64,000 bases of DNA from Cydia pomonella (lineage: Eukaryota > Arthropoda > Insecta > Lepidoptera > Tortricidae), in the NCBI RefSeq assembly GCF_033807575.1, contig NC_084705.1:16672019-16736018 (forward strand), read 5' to 3'. The first letter of the stretch is position 1, and every line of letters begins with the position of its first letter. This document shows positions 23,626-35,215 of this stretch, piece by piece. The translations under genes and the position numbers were made by a program. The notes beneath the pieces were generated by a model that saw only the letters and a list, made by a program, of their open reading frames with translations, made no database searches and was not told the origin of the DNA.

Positions 23626-24458
23626 AGGGTTCCGTAGCCAAATGGCAAAAAACGGAACCCTTATAGATTCGTCATGTCCGTCTGTCTGTCCGATTATGTC
23701 ACCGCCACTTTTTTCCGAAACTAAGAGCTATACTGTTCAAACTTGGTAAGTAGATGTATTCTATGAACCGCATTAGGATTTTTACACAAAAATAGAAAAA
23801 AAATAATAAATTTTTGGGGTTCCCCATACTTAGAACTGAAACTCAAAAAATCTTTTTTCATCAAACCCATACGTGTGGGGTATCTATGGATAGGTCTTTA
23901 AAAATGATATTGAGGTTTCTAATATAATTTTTTTCTAAACTGAATAGTTTGCGCGAGAGACACTTCCAAAGTGGTAAAATGTGTGTCCCCCCCCCCCCCC
24001 CCCCCGTAACTTCTAAAATAACAGAATGAAAAATCTAAAAAAAATATATGATATACCTTGCCATGCAAACTTCCACCGAAACTTGGTTGGAACGAGATCT
24101 AGTAAGTAGTTTTTTTTTTAATACGTCATAAAATTAAAAAAAAAAACATCATACCCATAGGTGTGGGGTATCTATGGATAGGTCTTCAAAAATGATATTG
24201 AGGTTTCTAATATCATTTTTTCCTAAACTGAATAGTTTGCGCGAGAGACACTTCCAAAGTGAAAAAATGTGTGTCCCCCCGCCTGTAACTTCTAAAATAA
24301 CAGAATGAAAAATCTAAAAAAATATATGATATACCTTGCCATGCAAACTTCCACCGAAAATTGGTTTGAACGAGATCTAGTAAGTAGTCTTGTTTAATAC
24401 GTCATAAATGGTACGGAACCCTTCATGGGCGAGTCCGACTCGCACTTGGCCGCTTTTT
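23626..24458 (+). mobile_element. AGGGTTCCGTA-family repeat, copy 1
   Basis: It begins AGGGTTCCGTAGCCAAATGG and ends CGCACTTGGCCGCTTTTT. Inside is a tandem duplication of about 288 bp (about 23859-24132 and 24147-24410), each with GGGTATCTATGGATAGGTCT and GAGATCTAGTAAGTAGT, and a C-homopolymer near 23988. The same architecture occurs inverted at 49434-50260. No coding sequence. It sits in a T-run within the foldback element. Confidence 0.8.
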
Positions 24459-24606
24459 TACATGTCCAATTTACAGATGACAGTCTTCCCACCGCGATAC
24501 AACCGGCTGACGGTTTTTGTAATTTAAAACAACATCTAAACTATCATTTGACAAAGTATCAGCAGGGAGGCGATGACTGACGAAATATGCTCTTGGCCCG
24601 CGGTCT

Positions 24607-26142
24607 ACCCGGAAGCATGTAACTTAAAATGTATGTACTCGGAGTAACAGGCACAAAACACGGGCGGAAATGTTGCCGAAGACCGCGCAAAACAGAGAAG
24701 TCAGCTAAAGCTGATCTTGAGTTCCGAAAGCTACTGCTTGAGGATACAAAGTGTTTTTTTTCGTAAAGTTTTTATTTATTATTGGCAAAGGAAGAGGAAA
24801 TGCCGCCAGCATCCTTGGTACAATGCCTCAAGGCCTTCTTTAGATTTAAGCTAGTTATAGTAATCCTATGTATATATCCATTATGTATATACATAACAAT
24901 ATTGTTATTGTAAATAAAAAGATTATTATATACTTATAGAGATATTTTATCTTTTAGACATGAACATAACCTGTAGTCCAAATGCTGGACAAATGGCCGT
25001 CGGGACAATATAGCAAGTATGCAGACATTCAAAGTACATACTAAAACTTCATTATCCCATACATTTTATTCATGAGAAAATAAGTTAGGTCTTGCGGCTC
25101 TGGGACCTTGTTCTACTACGCTTTAAACGCTTAATACAAGTTCCTTTCTTAACAGCAACATTAACATAGTGTTATTTTTTTTTCGTCAATCCATTTAATT
25201 TGAATGTCGTGTTGACGCTATAAAAGCCCTGTAGACAGTTGAAATAACCTTCTAAATTATTCATTTTTTGTTCAAGATCGGGAAACTAGGTCAAGGTGAG
25301 GCAAATTTTTTCAAGGGGCACTCCCTTGTACAAATAACACTACCTTTTCCTTCGCTCAGAATTTGAATTGAACAATTTAAATACTACGAATACGTTTGCT
25401 GGCACAGCGACGAATGAAACTCAAGCGTCGGTGATTTCATTTACTACGATAGCTGCTGTAGCCAACGTGAATTCTGTAAAATAAACGTATCCGAAAGTTA
25501 GCAAAGTTTTCACGTTATTATTTTACGGTTTTTGTTATATTATGCCACAATGTGGTCACGTCATAATACGAAAATCACTTGAATGTATTTGTACGCATGA
25601 CCTGTCTGTATGCAAAGCTTAGGCTTAGAAAAAATGATAAAGATGACATTGATCCGTTACGTTTCACATATCACTTTTTTTCGAAAAAATCGGATGCTAC
25701 TTAGAGTTTAGGTGGCGGAGACTCGAGAGTAATAGGTACATGCTTTACGAATGCAATTTTTTTTTCAGTACCGAAAAATCGCGGTTTTTTAACGTCATCA
25801 TCGGTACCCGAAAAGTTGAAATTTCTGGGCATTTCCCGGCACTTTTGGTTCCGCGAATTCCCGTGAGCATTCCCTAATAGTAGGCCTGTGGTAACGAACT
25901 ATCATATAATGTCAGTATTAGGCATTTAACAATCTAGTCTTGAAACGAAGCCTCATGTCATTCTTGAAACAATTTTGAATTCCACATTACTTTTACATTA
26001 GTTTCCGCCACTGCAGCACTGGCTCGACATTTAAACTAACCCAATTCCGATGCTGACGCATAACGCTGCCACCATTGACTGAAACTGGCAAATTCCGAAC
26101 AATTATGAAACGTCAAGTATATTGTTTGGATATCCCCGTAAC
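24607..26142. other. non-coding DNA, no gene seen
   Basis: AT-rich sequence without recognised exons. Confidence 0.35.
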
Positions 26143-26400
26143 GGTTACAGTCCATTTCCGATCCAGCTGCACTACTGCTCCGACACTACTGCAGCGGCCT
26201 TAACGCGTCGGTATTATTGTCAATTTCCATAGTAAAATGAATGACGCTACCGACTGCACGTAATATGGTAATTTTAACGTACTCGTATTTCTGATCGCAG
26301 CTGCAGTACTGCTCCGACACTACTGCAGCGGCCTGAACGCTTCGTGAAAATGAATTACAAGATCGACAGCACGTTGCATGGTGATTTTTGCGTCTTTGGC
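26143..26400. repeat. dispersed repeat with ~132-bp internal direct repeat
   Basis: TACTGCTCCGACACTACTGC followed by AGCGGCCT occurs at about 26174 and again at about 26306. The left edge GTTACAGTCCATTTCCGA is the inverted counterpart of TCCGAAATGGACTGTCACC at 32370-32388. Confidence 0.5.
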
Positions 26401-26577
26401 GTATTTACATTCAGACCGCAACTGCGGCTGCATATTGCACGTCAAATCGGTCAACTGCACTGAAATGTCTTTGGTCACAGATAGTAGTTCTAAGCAAAGA
26501 AGATATAACCACTTCGTTCTAAGGAGTTTATTACACTCGCGGATAAACAACCCCGATAGTACTTACTGTTAATTTTT

Positions 26578-26955
26578 TTGCTAATCTATATATTTGACTT
26601 GATGGCAAAGGCGACTACCTTTTATGTTCCGAACAAATACTTACGTGGTCGTAACCATCGCCTCCTATCGAATGAAACCTTTCACACGTTAGCACACCAG
26701 TATTCTCCAATCGTCCGCTCCCGGACACTCCTCAACATTTTTTTATTTTTTGCACCTGACTGCGACTTGTTTGCTGACAAAAATCATAAACTTTTTAAAG
26801 ATTTTTTACGTTATTGTGTATCAGCTTTTTAATTATTGTCATATTTATCATATAATTTTATTACCTAGCTTATAGCTCTAATACTACTTAATTTTACAGC
26901 GCATTAGTACCCCTTAGCTGTAATGCTGTAAAATTGTATTTCAATAAATAAATAA
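26578..26955 (+). pseudogene. probable C-terminal tail of a LINE ORF2 with 3' end
   Basis: An 84-codon frame carries SPIVRSRTLLNIF followed by a D-F-rich tail (CDLFADKNHKLFKDF). This resembles the C-terminus of jockey/CR1-type proteins, where S-P-x-x-R and N precede an aspartate-phenylalanine segment. About 100 bases after the stop an AATAAATAAATAAAT tail ends the element, a typical LINE 3' end. No RT catalytic motif is present. The assignment rests on this pattern and the tail. Confidence 0.45.
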
Positions 26956-27049
26956 ATATTGAGCCACATCACAAGCAAGCAGCAAGCAAGGTAGGAAACT
27001 AGTATTAAAGGTCAGAAATGACAGCGCCAAATCCGGAGAGTGAATTATA

Positions 27050-27195
27050 GTCTGGCAAACCCTATTTGTCAGTAAATAAGAACGAAGAAGACTACTAATT
27101 CATTTCTTTTGGGTGCTACTACTAGCTCAAGACAAATATAGTATGATTTTCTCTGTCTATATTTCAAATGAGATAGTCCCTGGCCAAACTATACG
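27050..27195 (+). repeat. dispersed repeat, inverted copy of 40018-40170
   Basis: It shares TAGTCTGGCAAACC, GTCAGTAAATAAGAA, GGGTGCTA and GACAAAT blocks, in order, with the reverse complement of 40018-40170. No coding sequence. Confidence 0.65.
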
Positions 27196-27904
27196 TGATA
27201 AATTTCTGCGTCACTCTCAAAATGTGCAATAATTTCAAGAGACGGGAATTTCTTATTTTTTAAGCAACTACTGGGATTTCTTGACAAATGTCTTACGACA
27301 AAAAGCTGATAACAATAGATGTCTGTTCTTAGTTTCGATTTTCGAGTATCGCGGTAGTCCCTCTGTATCCTGGCGTTGCCCTTATTGTTTTTTTATGGTT
27401 GTTGATAAATTCATTAAATAAACTGCTCTTTTCTTTTTTCGTAGTTTTCCGAGGACAACTATAAGCTCAAAAGGGCAAGAGAGATACAGAGGCAAATAGG
27501 CGACTGTAGAATTAAGATTTATATGGTAGGCCATAAATATACAGTGTGTAAATCTAATACGGGCGAATCTCTTAACGGTGGTTAGTATAGGACATAAGAA
27601 ATGTAATTAGATAATTTTTACTTAAAATTGCAAATAAAATTTTATCCATACAAAATAATTCGGCCCGCAATGTAATGCAAACACTCTCGCGTTAAACGCT
27701 CGTTGACAGTTACTTTCATATCGCGTATGTAATGTCATTATTGTCAATAACTGCCATGAGTGTGTAAATAATAACCAAGTATGATGCTTTTTATCTGATA
27801 AACGTAATACCTCGTTTCAAAAATAAAGTTAGATACTTATACACGTAAAAAACTACAGACTTGAAAAGCGATTTATTTTAATACCTACCTATTAAAAGTA
27901 CAGT

Positions 27905-28342
27905 TTAGTTTCGCCGGTTTCGCCACAGATACCTATTCTCCACGTGCCTTCCTTGTATTTTATAACAGGTTTCGCAACGTCGTTTGACTAGCTCCATAAT
28001 GTGGCGAAGATTGATAGTATCTCTGAGTTTCTGAATAACTTCAGTTATCTTGTTTCTCAATTCTTCGACCTCCTTCCTCTACTGCTCTCAGGGTCAAGTG
28101 CAAAATGGCGGAACTGGCAGTTCATCGTGAATAGCTGCTCCCTCCACCCTTTCAGTCACGGGCAAACCTTCGCGAACTCACTGTATCGCGTTTACAATTA
28201 CTCGAGCGTTTTTTGGTACATTTCTATCAGGGAATCTCTCTCTGTACAGAGCTAACACTCGATTACCGTTTTGTAATGCTTCGCCGTAAATCAAAATCAT
28301 GTCCATTAATTCGGGAGCAGTAAAAGTTGTTAAACGAGGCAT
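27905..28342 (-). pseudogene. decayed DUF4817-type helix-turn-helix transposase remnant
   Basis: From ATG at 28342 the frame reads MPRLTTFTAPELMDMILIYG, then ALYRERFPDRNVPKNARVIV. This matches the DUF4817 helix-turn-helix domain that opens many arthropod Tc3-like transposases (the pattern Y-G-x..N..A..x-Y-x-x-R-F-P-x-R). Codon 55 is TGA, in a place where Arg (CGA) would fit the context QxVREGLPVTE. A later segment, IMELVKRRCETCYKIQG to a stop at 27907-27905, resembles the C-terminus of the same family. The DDE/D core is missing, so an internal deletion joined the ends. It should bind nothing in its present state. Confidence 0.6.
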
Positions 28343-28849
28343 TTTTATAACTTACGATTACTTCTGTATTGAATGACTCAAGAATGACTGATATTGTCAA
28401 ATCAAAGTTGAAAAAAAAAATTAACTTTACCAAAGAGTTTGTCACGTTTTGAAACAATGTACCAAACTTTGTGGTGTTTAGACTGTTTAGTTAATTCTCG
28501 AAATCAATTTTGGTAATAATACAATTATCAGACGGGCCGTATGCTTATTTCCCACCATCTGGTATAACAAAATCAGACAAATGCACTGATATGAAATGCA
28601 TTTTCAGAAAAGGTGCTATCAAAGTATGTCTATGCTCAGTATTAGGAATCATCACGTCAAGTACTGTTATCGTGACTGATTAAAATGACATTAAGTAGAT
28701 GGAGTCAGTTCTTTGTTGATAAAAATGATAAATAAATAACATTTAATATCTTTAACATGCCTAGTAGCAGTCTGTCTACCAAAATAACCACAAAACATTA
28801 AACGCAGTGTAATACTAACATGTGATTGTCCCTGCAGATATTAGGTAAG

Positions 28850-28923
28850 TTTGTAAATGCGTAGTAATTGTTTCGAATAGATATTCTTTGTAAATGCGTA
28901 GTAATTGTTTCGAATAGATATTC
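28850..28923 (+). repeat. exact 37-bp tandem duplication
   Basis: 28850-28886 and 28887-28923 are identical and adjacent (unit start TTTGTAAATGCGTAGTAATT). The duplication lies inside the Tc1-like element and looks recent. Confidence 0.95.
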
Positions 28924-29479
28924 TGGTAACGCAACCATGTTTACAGTACATTGCTGCTGATAAAAATTTCAAAAAATAATTATGGGGTCACAGTTAAATG
29001 TAACTTAAAAAAACATCTTAATTATAATGATTACACTAATTAGTTCTTTGTCTGGTTTAATTTATCGCCTGTATTAGATTTACACACTGTATAGTAGGTA
29101 TGTATTTATACATTAACTATTTACAAGACAGATAATATTGAAAAAAAAAACCGGAAAACTAAATTACAGGACTCACTTATATCCATCATACAATCATGTA
29201 CACACAGCATAAAAATGGGAGAAGATAATATTCTATGATGATTCTAAGACTGAACCGGACGAATGTATGCAATTTTTCATATAACTGAAATTTCATATTT
29301 CCTTTTGTCTCACTATTTTTCCATAAGTCTGACTTATACATAGATTTAGGAATTAAAGTAAAAATTACTGGAATGAAATAGCTTTACCTCTGAATATTTG
29401 TGTTAAGATACCACAAAACCATAGTTGATTACATTTTTGTATCGACCACAATCAAATGGTCGCGCACTGCGCGGTTTAA

Positions 29480-29705
29480 TAGAAATTTCCTCCCTCGGAC
29501 GCTTCGGCTAGTAAAATGAGCTCATGCCGAGGTTTTCCCGAGGGTCTACAGTATGGCGATCTTCAACAAAGGAGTGTACATGTTTCTAAAGAGTCGGCAA
29601 CTCGCATGTAGCACCTCTGGAGTTGCAGGCATTCTTCGGCTACGGTGAGTGCTTACCATCAGGCGGGCCCACTACCATACACTTGTTTGCCACCGACGGA
29701 AAAAG
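29480..29705 (-). repeat. dispersed lepidopteran repeat, inverted relative to 42403-42577
   Basis: The segment ACCTCTGGAGTTGCAGGC ... CTTGTTTGCCACCGAC is the inverted relative of AGTCGGTGGCAAACAAGC ... CCTGCAACTCCAGAGG at 42403-42460. The portion before 29583 (GAGGGTCTACAGTATGG) belongs to the same kind of repeat from memory. Confidence 0.55.
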
Positions 29706-30033
29706 CAGGATTAATTTCTGATTTCTCGCTGACAAAATCGTGGCACAGTGAATTTGGCGTGATACAATGTGAAAGTGTTTTAATATCATATTATATAATT
29801 TCGTTTATGGTGACACTTTCTCACTTTGTCATGGCAAAGCCATTCCTGAGCTAAAAGAAGCAATGAGTAATTTGTATTACAAGGGGAGAAGTTGTTGTTT
29901 AACGTATTGATCATCATGGTAACATATTGATACTCAAACATACGAAAGGTTAAAAAATTTAACCACACCACGAGAGAAGCGAATGGTTTAAAAAGTAAAA
30001 TATTGGCAGTTGCGGAGGTTTCAGGCATGTGGG

Positions 30034-31129
30034 GTGAGAGTCAGAATGGCGGGTGTACCTAAATAAAATCAAATGAAAAGCATGCCATATTTTTGTACCT
30101 AATTTGTACTATTTAGTACCTCGTTTAAAAAAAATTGTACCTCACGATGCGTAAAGTTATCATCAAAAAACAGGTCACCCGCCATCCTGACAGTCAGAAT
30201 GGCGGGTGTACTTTATTACGCTATGTTCCCGTGGTTATTGATAAATTCTATAAAAGCCAAATTTTCGTACCTTTTTTGTACCTTCATATTCAATTATAAT
30301 ATGAGCCATTTTATTTGTGCTTTCCAAGTTTTACTCATTTTATATTTTGCTTGCTATTACAATTTTGCAGGCGTTATAATTTTTCAAGTTATCGATTTAA
30401 TTTTTAAGAATAAACGCTAAGGTACAATTATTTTTATTACGCCAGGATTTAGTACCTTTAATGTTTAATCTATTAAGTTCAAATAACTCAGAAAATCATG
30501 TCTTAAAAATGATTTTTCTTAGGAAGATTTCTTTGAATTTGCGCCTAGCCTTTTTTAACGCTAAGGTACAATTATTTTTATTACGCCAGGATTTAGTACC
30601 TTTAATGTTTAATCTGTTAAGTTCTAATAGCTCAGAAAATCATGTCTTAAAAATGATTTTTCTTAGGAAGATTTCTTTGAATTGGCGCCTAGCCTTTTTT
30701 AAGACATGATTTACTGAGTTATTTGAACGTAACAGATTAAACATTAAAGGTACTAAATCCTGGCGTAATAAACATAATTGTACCTTAGCGTTTTTTCTTA
30801 AAAATGAAATCGATAATTTGAAAAATTATAACGCCTGCAAAATTGTAATAGCAAGCAAAATATAAAATGAGTAAAACTTGGAAACCAAAAATAAAATGAC
30901 TCGTATTATAATTGAATATGAAGGTACAAAAAAGGTACAAAAATTTGGCTTTTATAGAATTTATCAATAACCACGGGAACATAGCGTAATAAAGTACACC
31001 CGCCATTCTGACTGACTGGCGGGTGACCTGTTTTTTAAAGGAGGTACTAAATAGTACAAATTAGGTACAAAAATATGGTATGGTTTTCATTTAAATTTAT
31101 TTAGGTACACCCGCCATTCTGACTCTCAC
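30034..31129. mobile_element. 1,096-bp long-terminal-inverted-repeat element with 8-bp TSD
   Basis: The ends GTGAGAGTCAGAATGGCGGG are perfectly inverted, and the arms extend more than 400 bp inward with a few per cent divergence. CATGTGGG is duplicated at 30026-30033 and 31130-31137, an 8-bp target-site duplication. The terminal motif GTCAGAATGGCGGGTGTAC is repeated inside each arm (30191 and about 31010). The centre holds a roughly 135-bp direct duplication (about 30419-30552 and 30558-30700). No transposase is encoded. The superfamily is unassigned; 8-bp duplications occur with hAT, Merlin and P elements. Confidence 0.85.
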
Positions 31130-31213
31130 CATGTGGGTAAAACAAACTATGCTACAGAGTGCAACACGGAACTTTTCATTACAGCAATACGAGGAAAATA
31201 TTTATTATTCAAA

Positions 31214-31554
31214 TTAATTTATTAAAAATTCATTCTTGCAGTCAATAGCTTTCTTAATAAAGGATTTCTTGTCTCGCCCATCAAGTTTCACACGGTCTGG
31301 TACCTGAAAGACAGGAGCCATTATAAGATTTAAATTTGTGTTTCAGTTTGAAATAGGAAACTGGACAATATGAAGTGTAAATTGCGCAATTATAGCTCTT
31401 ACAAATCAAATTATTCATTTATACTTCACTGTTAGGTACCTAAAGAAAGTAAAATTGGTTTAATATGGAAACTCAGAAAGATAAATCTGTAATATTTTGC
31501 CAACGACTGCCCGCCCAATAATAGAGAATTTATTCTTACGTGTCGCATCGCCAT
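31214..31554 (-). CDS. possible two-exon minus-strand ORF or gene 3' end (uncertain)
   Basis: A minus-strand exon at 31303-31214 follows a TGTCTTTCAG acceptor and reads VPDRVKLDGRDKKSFIKKAI to a stop, with AATAAA at 31206-31201. An upstream segment ending at 31540 (donor CAC|GTAAGA) is in matching phase and supplies ATG at 31554 (MAMRH), giving 34 residues. Its own acceptor may be CTTTTATCAG near 31596, but an in-frame TGA lies between. It is lysine-rich with no signal peptide or domain that I recognise. It could be a small gene, the last exons of a decayed gene, or chance. Function unknown. Confidence 0.3.
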
Positions 31555-32254
31555 CTCCGGAACCCACGAATCCCTTTGTAGAAATCAATGAAAGACCTGA
31601 TAAAAGAGGCTACCTGGCCCATGTTTTTGAGGGGACGTTTATTTTTCAGTCTTTTAAATTCAGCTGACAGTTTCCGCACGTTTCTGACGAACGAGTAGGT
31701 ACTCGGAAACGACGGCCGTCAGAAACGTGCCGACACTGCCGGTTGAATCACATACCTACGTGATGCAGGTATATCAAGTGCACACACCCAATCCATCACG
31801 AGCTACGAGTACATGAGTCCCGCTCGCGTCGGGGTGCTGTGTGCGGTGGTCACGAATTTAGTCACCAGGATGGGGGAGACAATTTCAAAATCTTAACTTA
31901 TCTTAAGTAACGAGAAATATTTCCTCTGCATTCATTTTATTTGGGTAATTTGGTTGTATTTCGTCAATCATTAAGCCTCATATAACGTCGAATTGCTTTT
32001 CATTTAATCGGCAATATTCCCTGAATAAACTATCACCATTCAATATCTGGTTTTTTATTAATATTGCGTAGCTGACTTCGACTGACTCTGACTCTTGTAG
32101 AAAGGCAAACTGGTCTTCTTTTTCGTGTACCATATATCATTAATATCATTATCGTCACTTGCTTCTTCTCGTAAAAAATACAAAAGTAAATTAGTATTTT
32201 TATTTATACGTCTATCACTGACATTATTCATAACAATCATAACTTGACATTAAT
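31555..32254. other. non-coding DNA with a small inverted repeat
   Basis: GCACGTTTCTGACG (31676-31689) is inverted at 31717-31730. No coding exon was recognised. Confidence 0.35.
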
Positions 32255-32395
32255 AAGCAACAAACGAACACTGCTGCGGCTGCACGCCGCGACAGCCGCA
32301 GTCGCCGGATGCAGCCGCTGCTGCAGTAGTGCTGCAGCGGTAACGTCGCAACAGTAGTGCAGCTGTAGTCCGAAATGGACTGTCACCTTTATACT
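32255..32395. repeat. GC-rich dispersed repeat, inverted relative of 26143-26200
   Basis: GCAGCCGCTGCTGCAGTAGT and AGTAGTGCAGCTGTAGTCC precede AAATGGACTGT. The inverse motifs occur at 26147-26180. The rest of the element was not delimited. Confidence 0.45.
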
Positions 32396-35215
32396 ATATT
32401 CCGCGGCAATAATATGTTTATATCGAATCGATTGATTGTCAAAAGTATATTTGTGTCTATGTTATAAATATACCCTTAGATTTTATGGGTAAATAATGTT
32501 CTTATAACATTATAATTTGAAAAAAAAAGAGTCACGGTTTAGATTCACGTTATTAACTCGAGCTGCATATTTGCTATCCTGCTTCGCTATTTCCTGCTCT
32601 CAGTTGGTACTAAGTTAGTACAATCAACGCAAACGTGAGGCGATCAAACTTGTGTACATTTTTCATGCAGGTATACAAAACTTTGGAATCGCAAATCATC
32701 AGGTGTTGCTGCGCTCGGCCTATTTCCTGTCCTCGATTGGCACTTAGCTTGACAATTAACTTTGCCGATGACAGCAGGGATGTTGCTTCGTAGTTTACTG
32801 AGTTCATCGCCTCTGTTTATGAGCTATTGTGGTTTTCGGTTACTTGTCATGGTTTAATCTCATATTATATGTATTAAATAAATATTAGTTGCACCGATGA
32901 ATGTTCCTCCTAATGGCTCTTTTACAATAGGGTTTTTCTTAGTGTACTTGAGCTAATAAATCTCGAACCCACCTCCTTTTCTACATTTTAATTTACAAAG
33001 TTCATTTAGTTATAAGATTCAATCTAAAGAACCATGCGTCAGAATCATCCACATGGCTAATATGGTCTAAATAAGTATTATAACTACTTAATTTCGTCCT
33101 ATTAGTACCAAGATAGAATTCTATTGTAACACTGAGATATTCATTTCAACGTAAATAACGTAAGTATAAGTATAAAAGTAACGTATCTATATTATCCCAG
33201 AAACATGCATAAAGTATCATAACTAGTTATTCGTACTATATTATGGATGCTATGTGCTTTGTGCTTCGCCGCTCTCTTGTCTATGTTAATAAGTTGGATG
33301 ACTATGAGTATATATTGCGTCAGCTACCTATAATAAAACTAACCAAACCTACTCTATTTAGAATTTATTTTGTCCCTTTCTATCAGTCACCGTATGATAA
33401 AGAGATAAACAATAACTAATAACTACTTGAAGGAAGTAGTTAGGTAACCTAATGAAACTTGGGTTTTGCCTACCATGCCTATAAGAAAGCAACCGATGTC
33501 TAACTTTTGTAACAAACAAAAAATCAAACGACCCCTTAATTACGGTTAATTAATACACGTCAAACTGTGAAAACACATTTTTCATAATGTTAATATCCAG
33601 AGAGGAAAATGAGGACTACGTTTGTATGGAGAAGTGGCCGTCCCATTTCTTCTTAAGATCTTAACATTATGCATATTCACTCGCACTGCATTAAAATTTT
33701 CATTATTTTAAGTGGTTATGTAAAATGAAGTTTTTAATGGAGTAGGACTCTGAAGAGGACGGATTTAATAGAGTTGACAATTTTAAGTTATTAAGAAGGT
33801 CGTAATTTAGCTCGGTGCAAGGAAATTTTAATATTGCACTGCAAAATCCATGAAACATTTCGCCGTTAAGTAATTTAGTAGGTATTCGGATGCGCTTACT
33901 TACAAAGTATTTAAAGTAAAAAATCACATATGCAAATATATTAAAATTAAATTTGGTTATGACTAACTTTAATCATACCGGTTAGGCCCTTAAAATATTA
34001 ACTCTAAATCTTTATTTCGATATAATATAGGTTATAAACCAGAGGTAAAGCAAATGGGTCAGGAGGGTAAAAATATTAATATAGTCTTCTATGACAAAGG
34101 AAAAAAAGCCTTTCCTACATTTCTTATCCACCTTTTGTATAATTTTTGTAACGTCTCATTAAGAACCTTTATTTATTTATTGTGCAGTGTTTTTACTACT
34201 CGTATTTACTTTATGCAGAACTTAACAATAAGCAAAATTATAAAAAAAAAACATTTAATTACACTTCGGTAACAATAGTAAATACCACATTCTGTTTACA
34301 CATAGGCGAGTAGTATCCTGCAGCTCACATTGCTCACTCTAACTGGAACTGCATGACCCAGTTATTGGTAATTTCCATGGAATGTAAAAATTAAACTACT
34401 TTATTAAAAGGTGACTTATTTCACGCTCTTTCGGCAAACAGTCTGGTACAAACTCCAATTAGGTATAAGGTTATAAGCTACTAACGCTTGTTGTAAGCTT
34501 CTTTTCGTATGTACGAAACCAGTCGCCGTATTAACTTACCTACTTATATCTTATTTGTTCATGAAAAGGCATTGTTGGACGAATACTAACCGCCCATGGC
34601 TTCCAGTAAGGTTCCTTACATTCTGTATTTTAAAGTAATTGTGGTGGAACTCTTGAAAATCTTTGGGTGCATTTCTTAGTTACGACGTGGACGTTCACAC
34701 AACGCCTTAACTAAAAAACTTGGACAATAAAACGGCTATTGATAATAAAATATATTAAAAATACGATAAATATTAAATATTTATCGTATTTTAAGCATAT
34801 TTTTCAGGTTTATAAACATTATTATGTCATGTTAACAAATTTCATCAACAAGGATGATTCATTTAATTTTACTAACTTTAGGTGAAAGGCATGCATTATA
34901 ACGACAATTCAATGTGCACTGTTTTATTCCCTCGCCGTCTCACTCAAAAGCACATCTATTTAGTTGTGAATTCGCGTTGTCAATTAATATTCCGCCTAAC
35001 ACTAAAACTCTAAACAATACGTAGTAATGCACAATAGATGTGCATTAGTCTAGTCACTACTCTAATCATTTTCTCCCTGTTCGTTGCAACCGAGCTTGTT
35101 TCCATTTCTGATTACGTTTTGATTGCACCACTGGACTACTGCAATTTATCGCGGTTGGATTGGTTGGTTTCCTTTCTTGAAAGTACATTTTAAGGGATAC
35201 GAGTATCTTATTTAT
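32396..35215. other. AT-rich non-coding DNA, no gene seen
   Basis: Open frames up to about 74 codons with no domain. One strong palindrome at 34758-34792 is listed separately. Confidence 0.35.
34758..34792. repeat. 35-bp perfect palindrome
   Basis: 34758-34774 (AAAATACGATAAATATT) is the exact reverse complement of 34776-34792 around one central base. Confidence 0.9.

Larger units (their letters stand above)
22597..24606. mobile_element. foldback element split by three later insertions
   Basis: The left arm, about 22597-22860, contains CGCCTCCCGGGCGAAAACTC, GTTTGTCAGATGATAG and TATATCGCGGTGG blocks. The right arm, 24470-24606, contains CCACCGCGATACAACCGGC, TCATTTGACAAAGTATC and GGGAGGCGATGAC. 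They are inverted copies and match the family member at 11795-12385. The core of the family is present in pieces between three unrelated segments: about 22865-23313, about 23341-23490 (SINE) and 23626-24458. Confidence 0.6.
27540..29091. mobile_element. TA-flanked Tc1/mariner-like element, internally deleted
   Basis: The left end TACAGTGTGTAAATCTAATA and the right end (29071-29091) are inverted copies, extending to GGGCG/CGCCT with one mismatch. TA dinucleotides flank both ends (27538-27539 and 29092-29093). The interior holds a decayed minus-strand gene (27905-28342) with an N-terminal helix-turn-helix and a C-terminal tail but no room for a catalytic core, plus unrelated sequence. So this copy is non-autonomous. 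Confidence 0.7.

Noticed and set aside
23987..24005. long C homopolymer as a functional G-quadruplex-like signal
   Set aside because: A single homopolymer run in a dispersed repeat, probably slippage or assembly-sensitive; its length should not be trusted.
26320..26550. 76-codon minus-strand frame at 26320-26550
   Set aside because: Lies partly in a GC-rich dispersed repeat and shows no domain.
30199..30420. 73-codon hydrophobic frame in the left arm, mirrored by a 73-codon frame in the right arm (31006-30785, minus)
   Set aside because: The two arms are inverted copies, so the frame is expected twice. Of eight codon differences I see between them, seven change the amino acid and one is silent, which shows no constraint on the protein.
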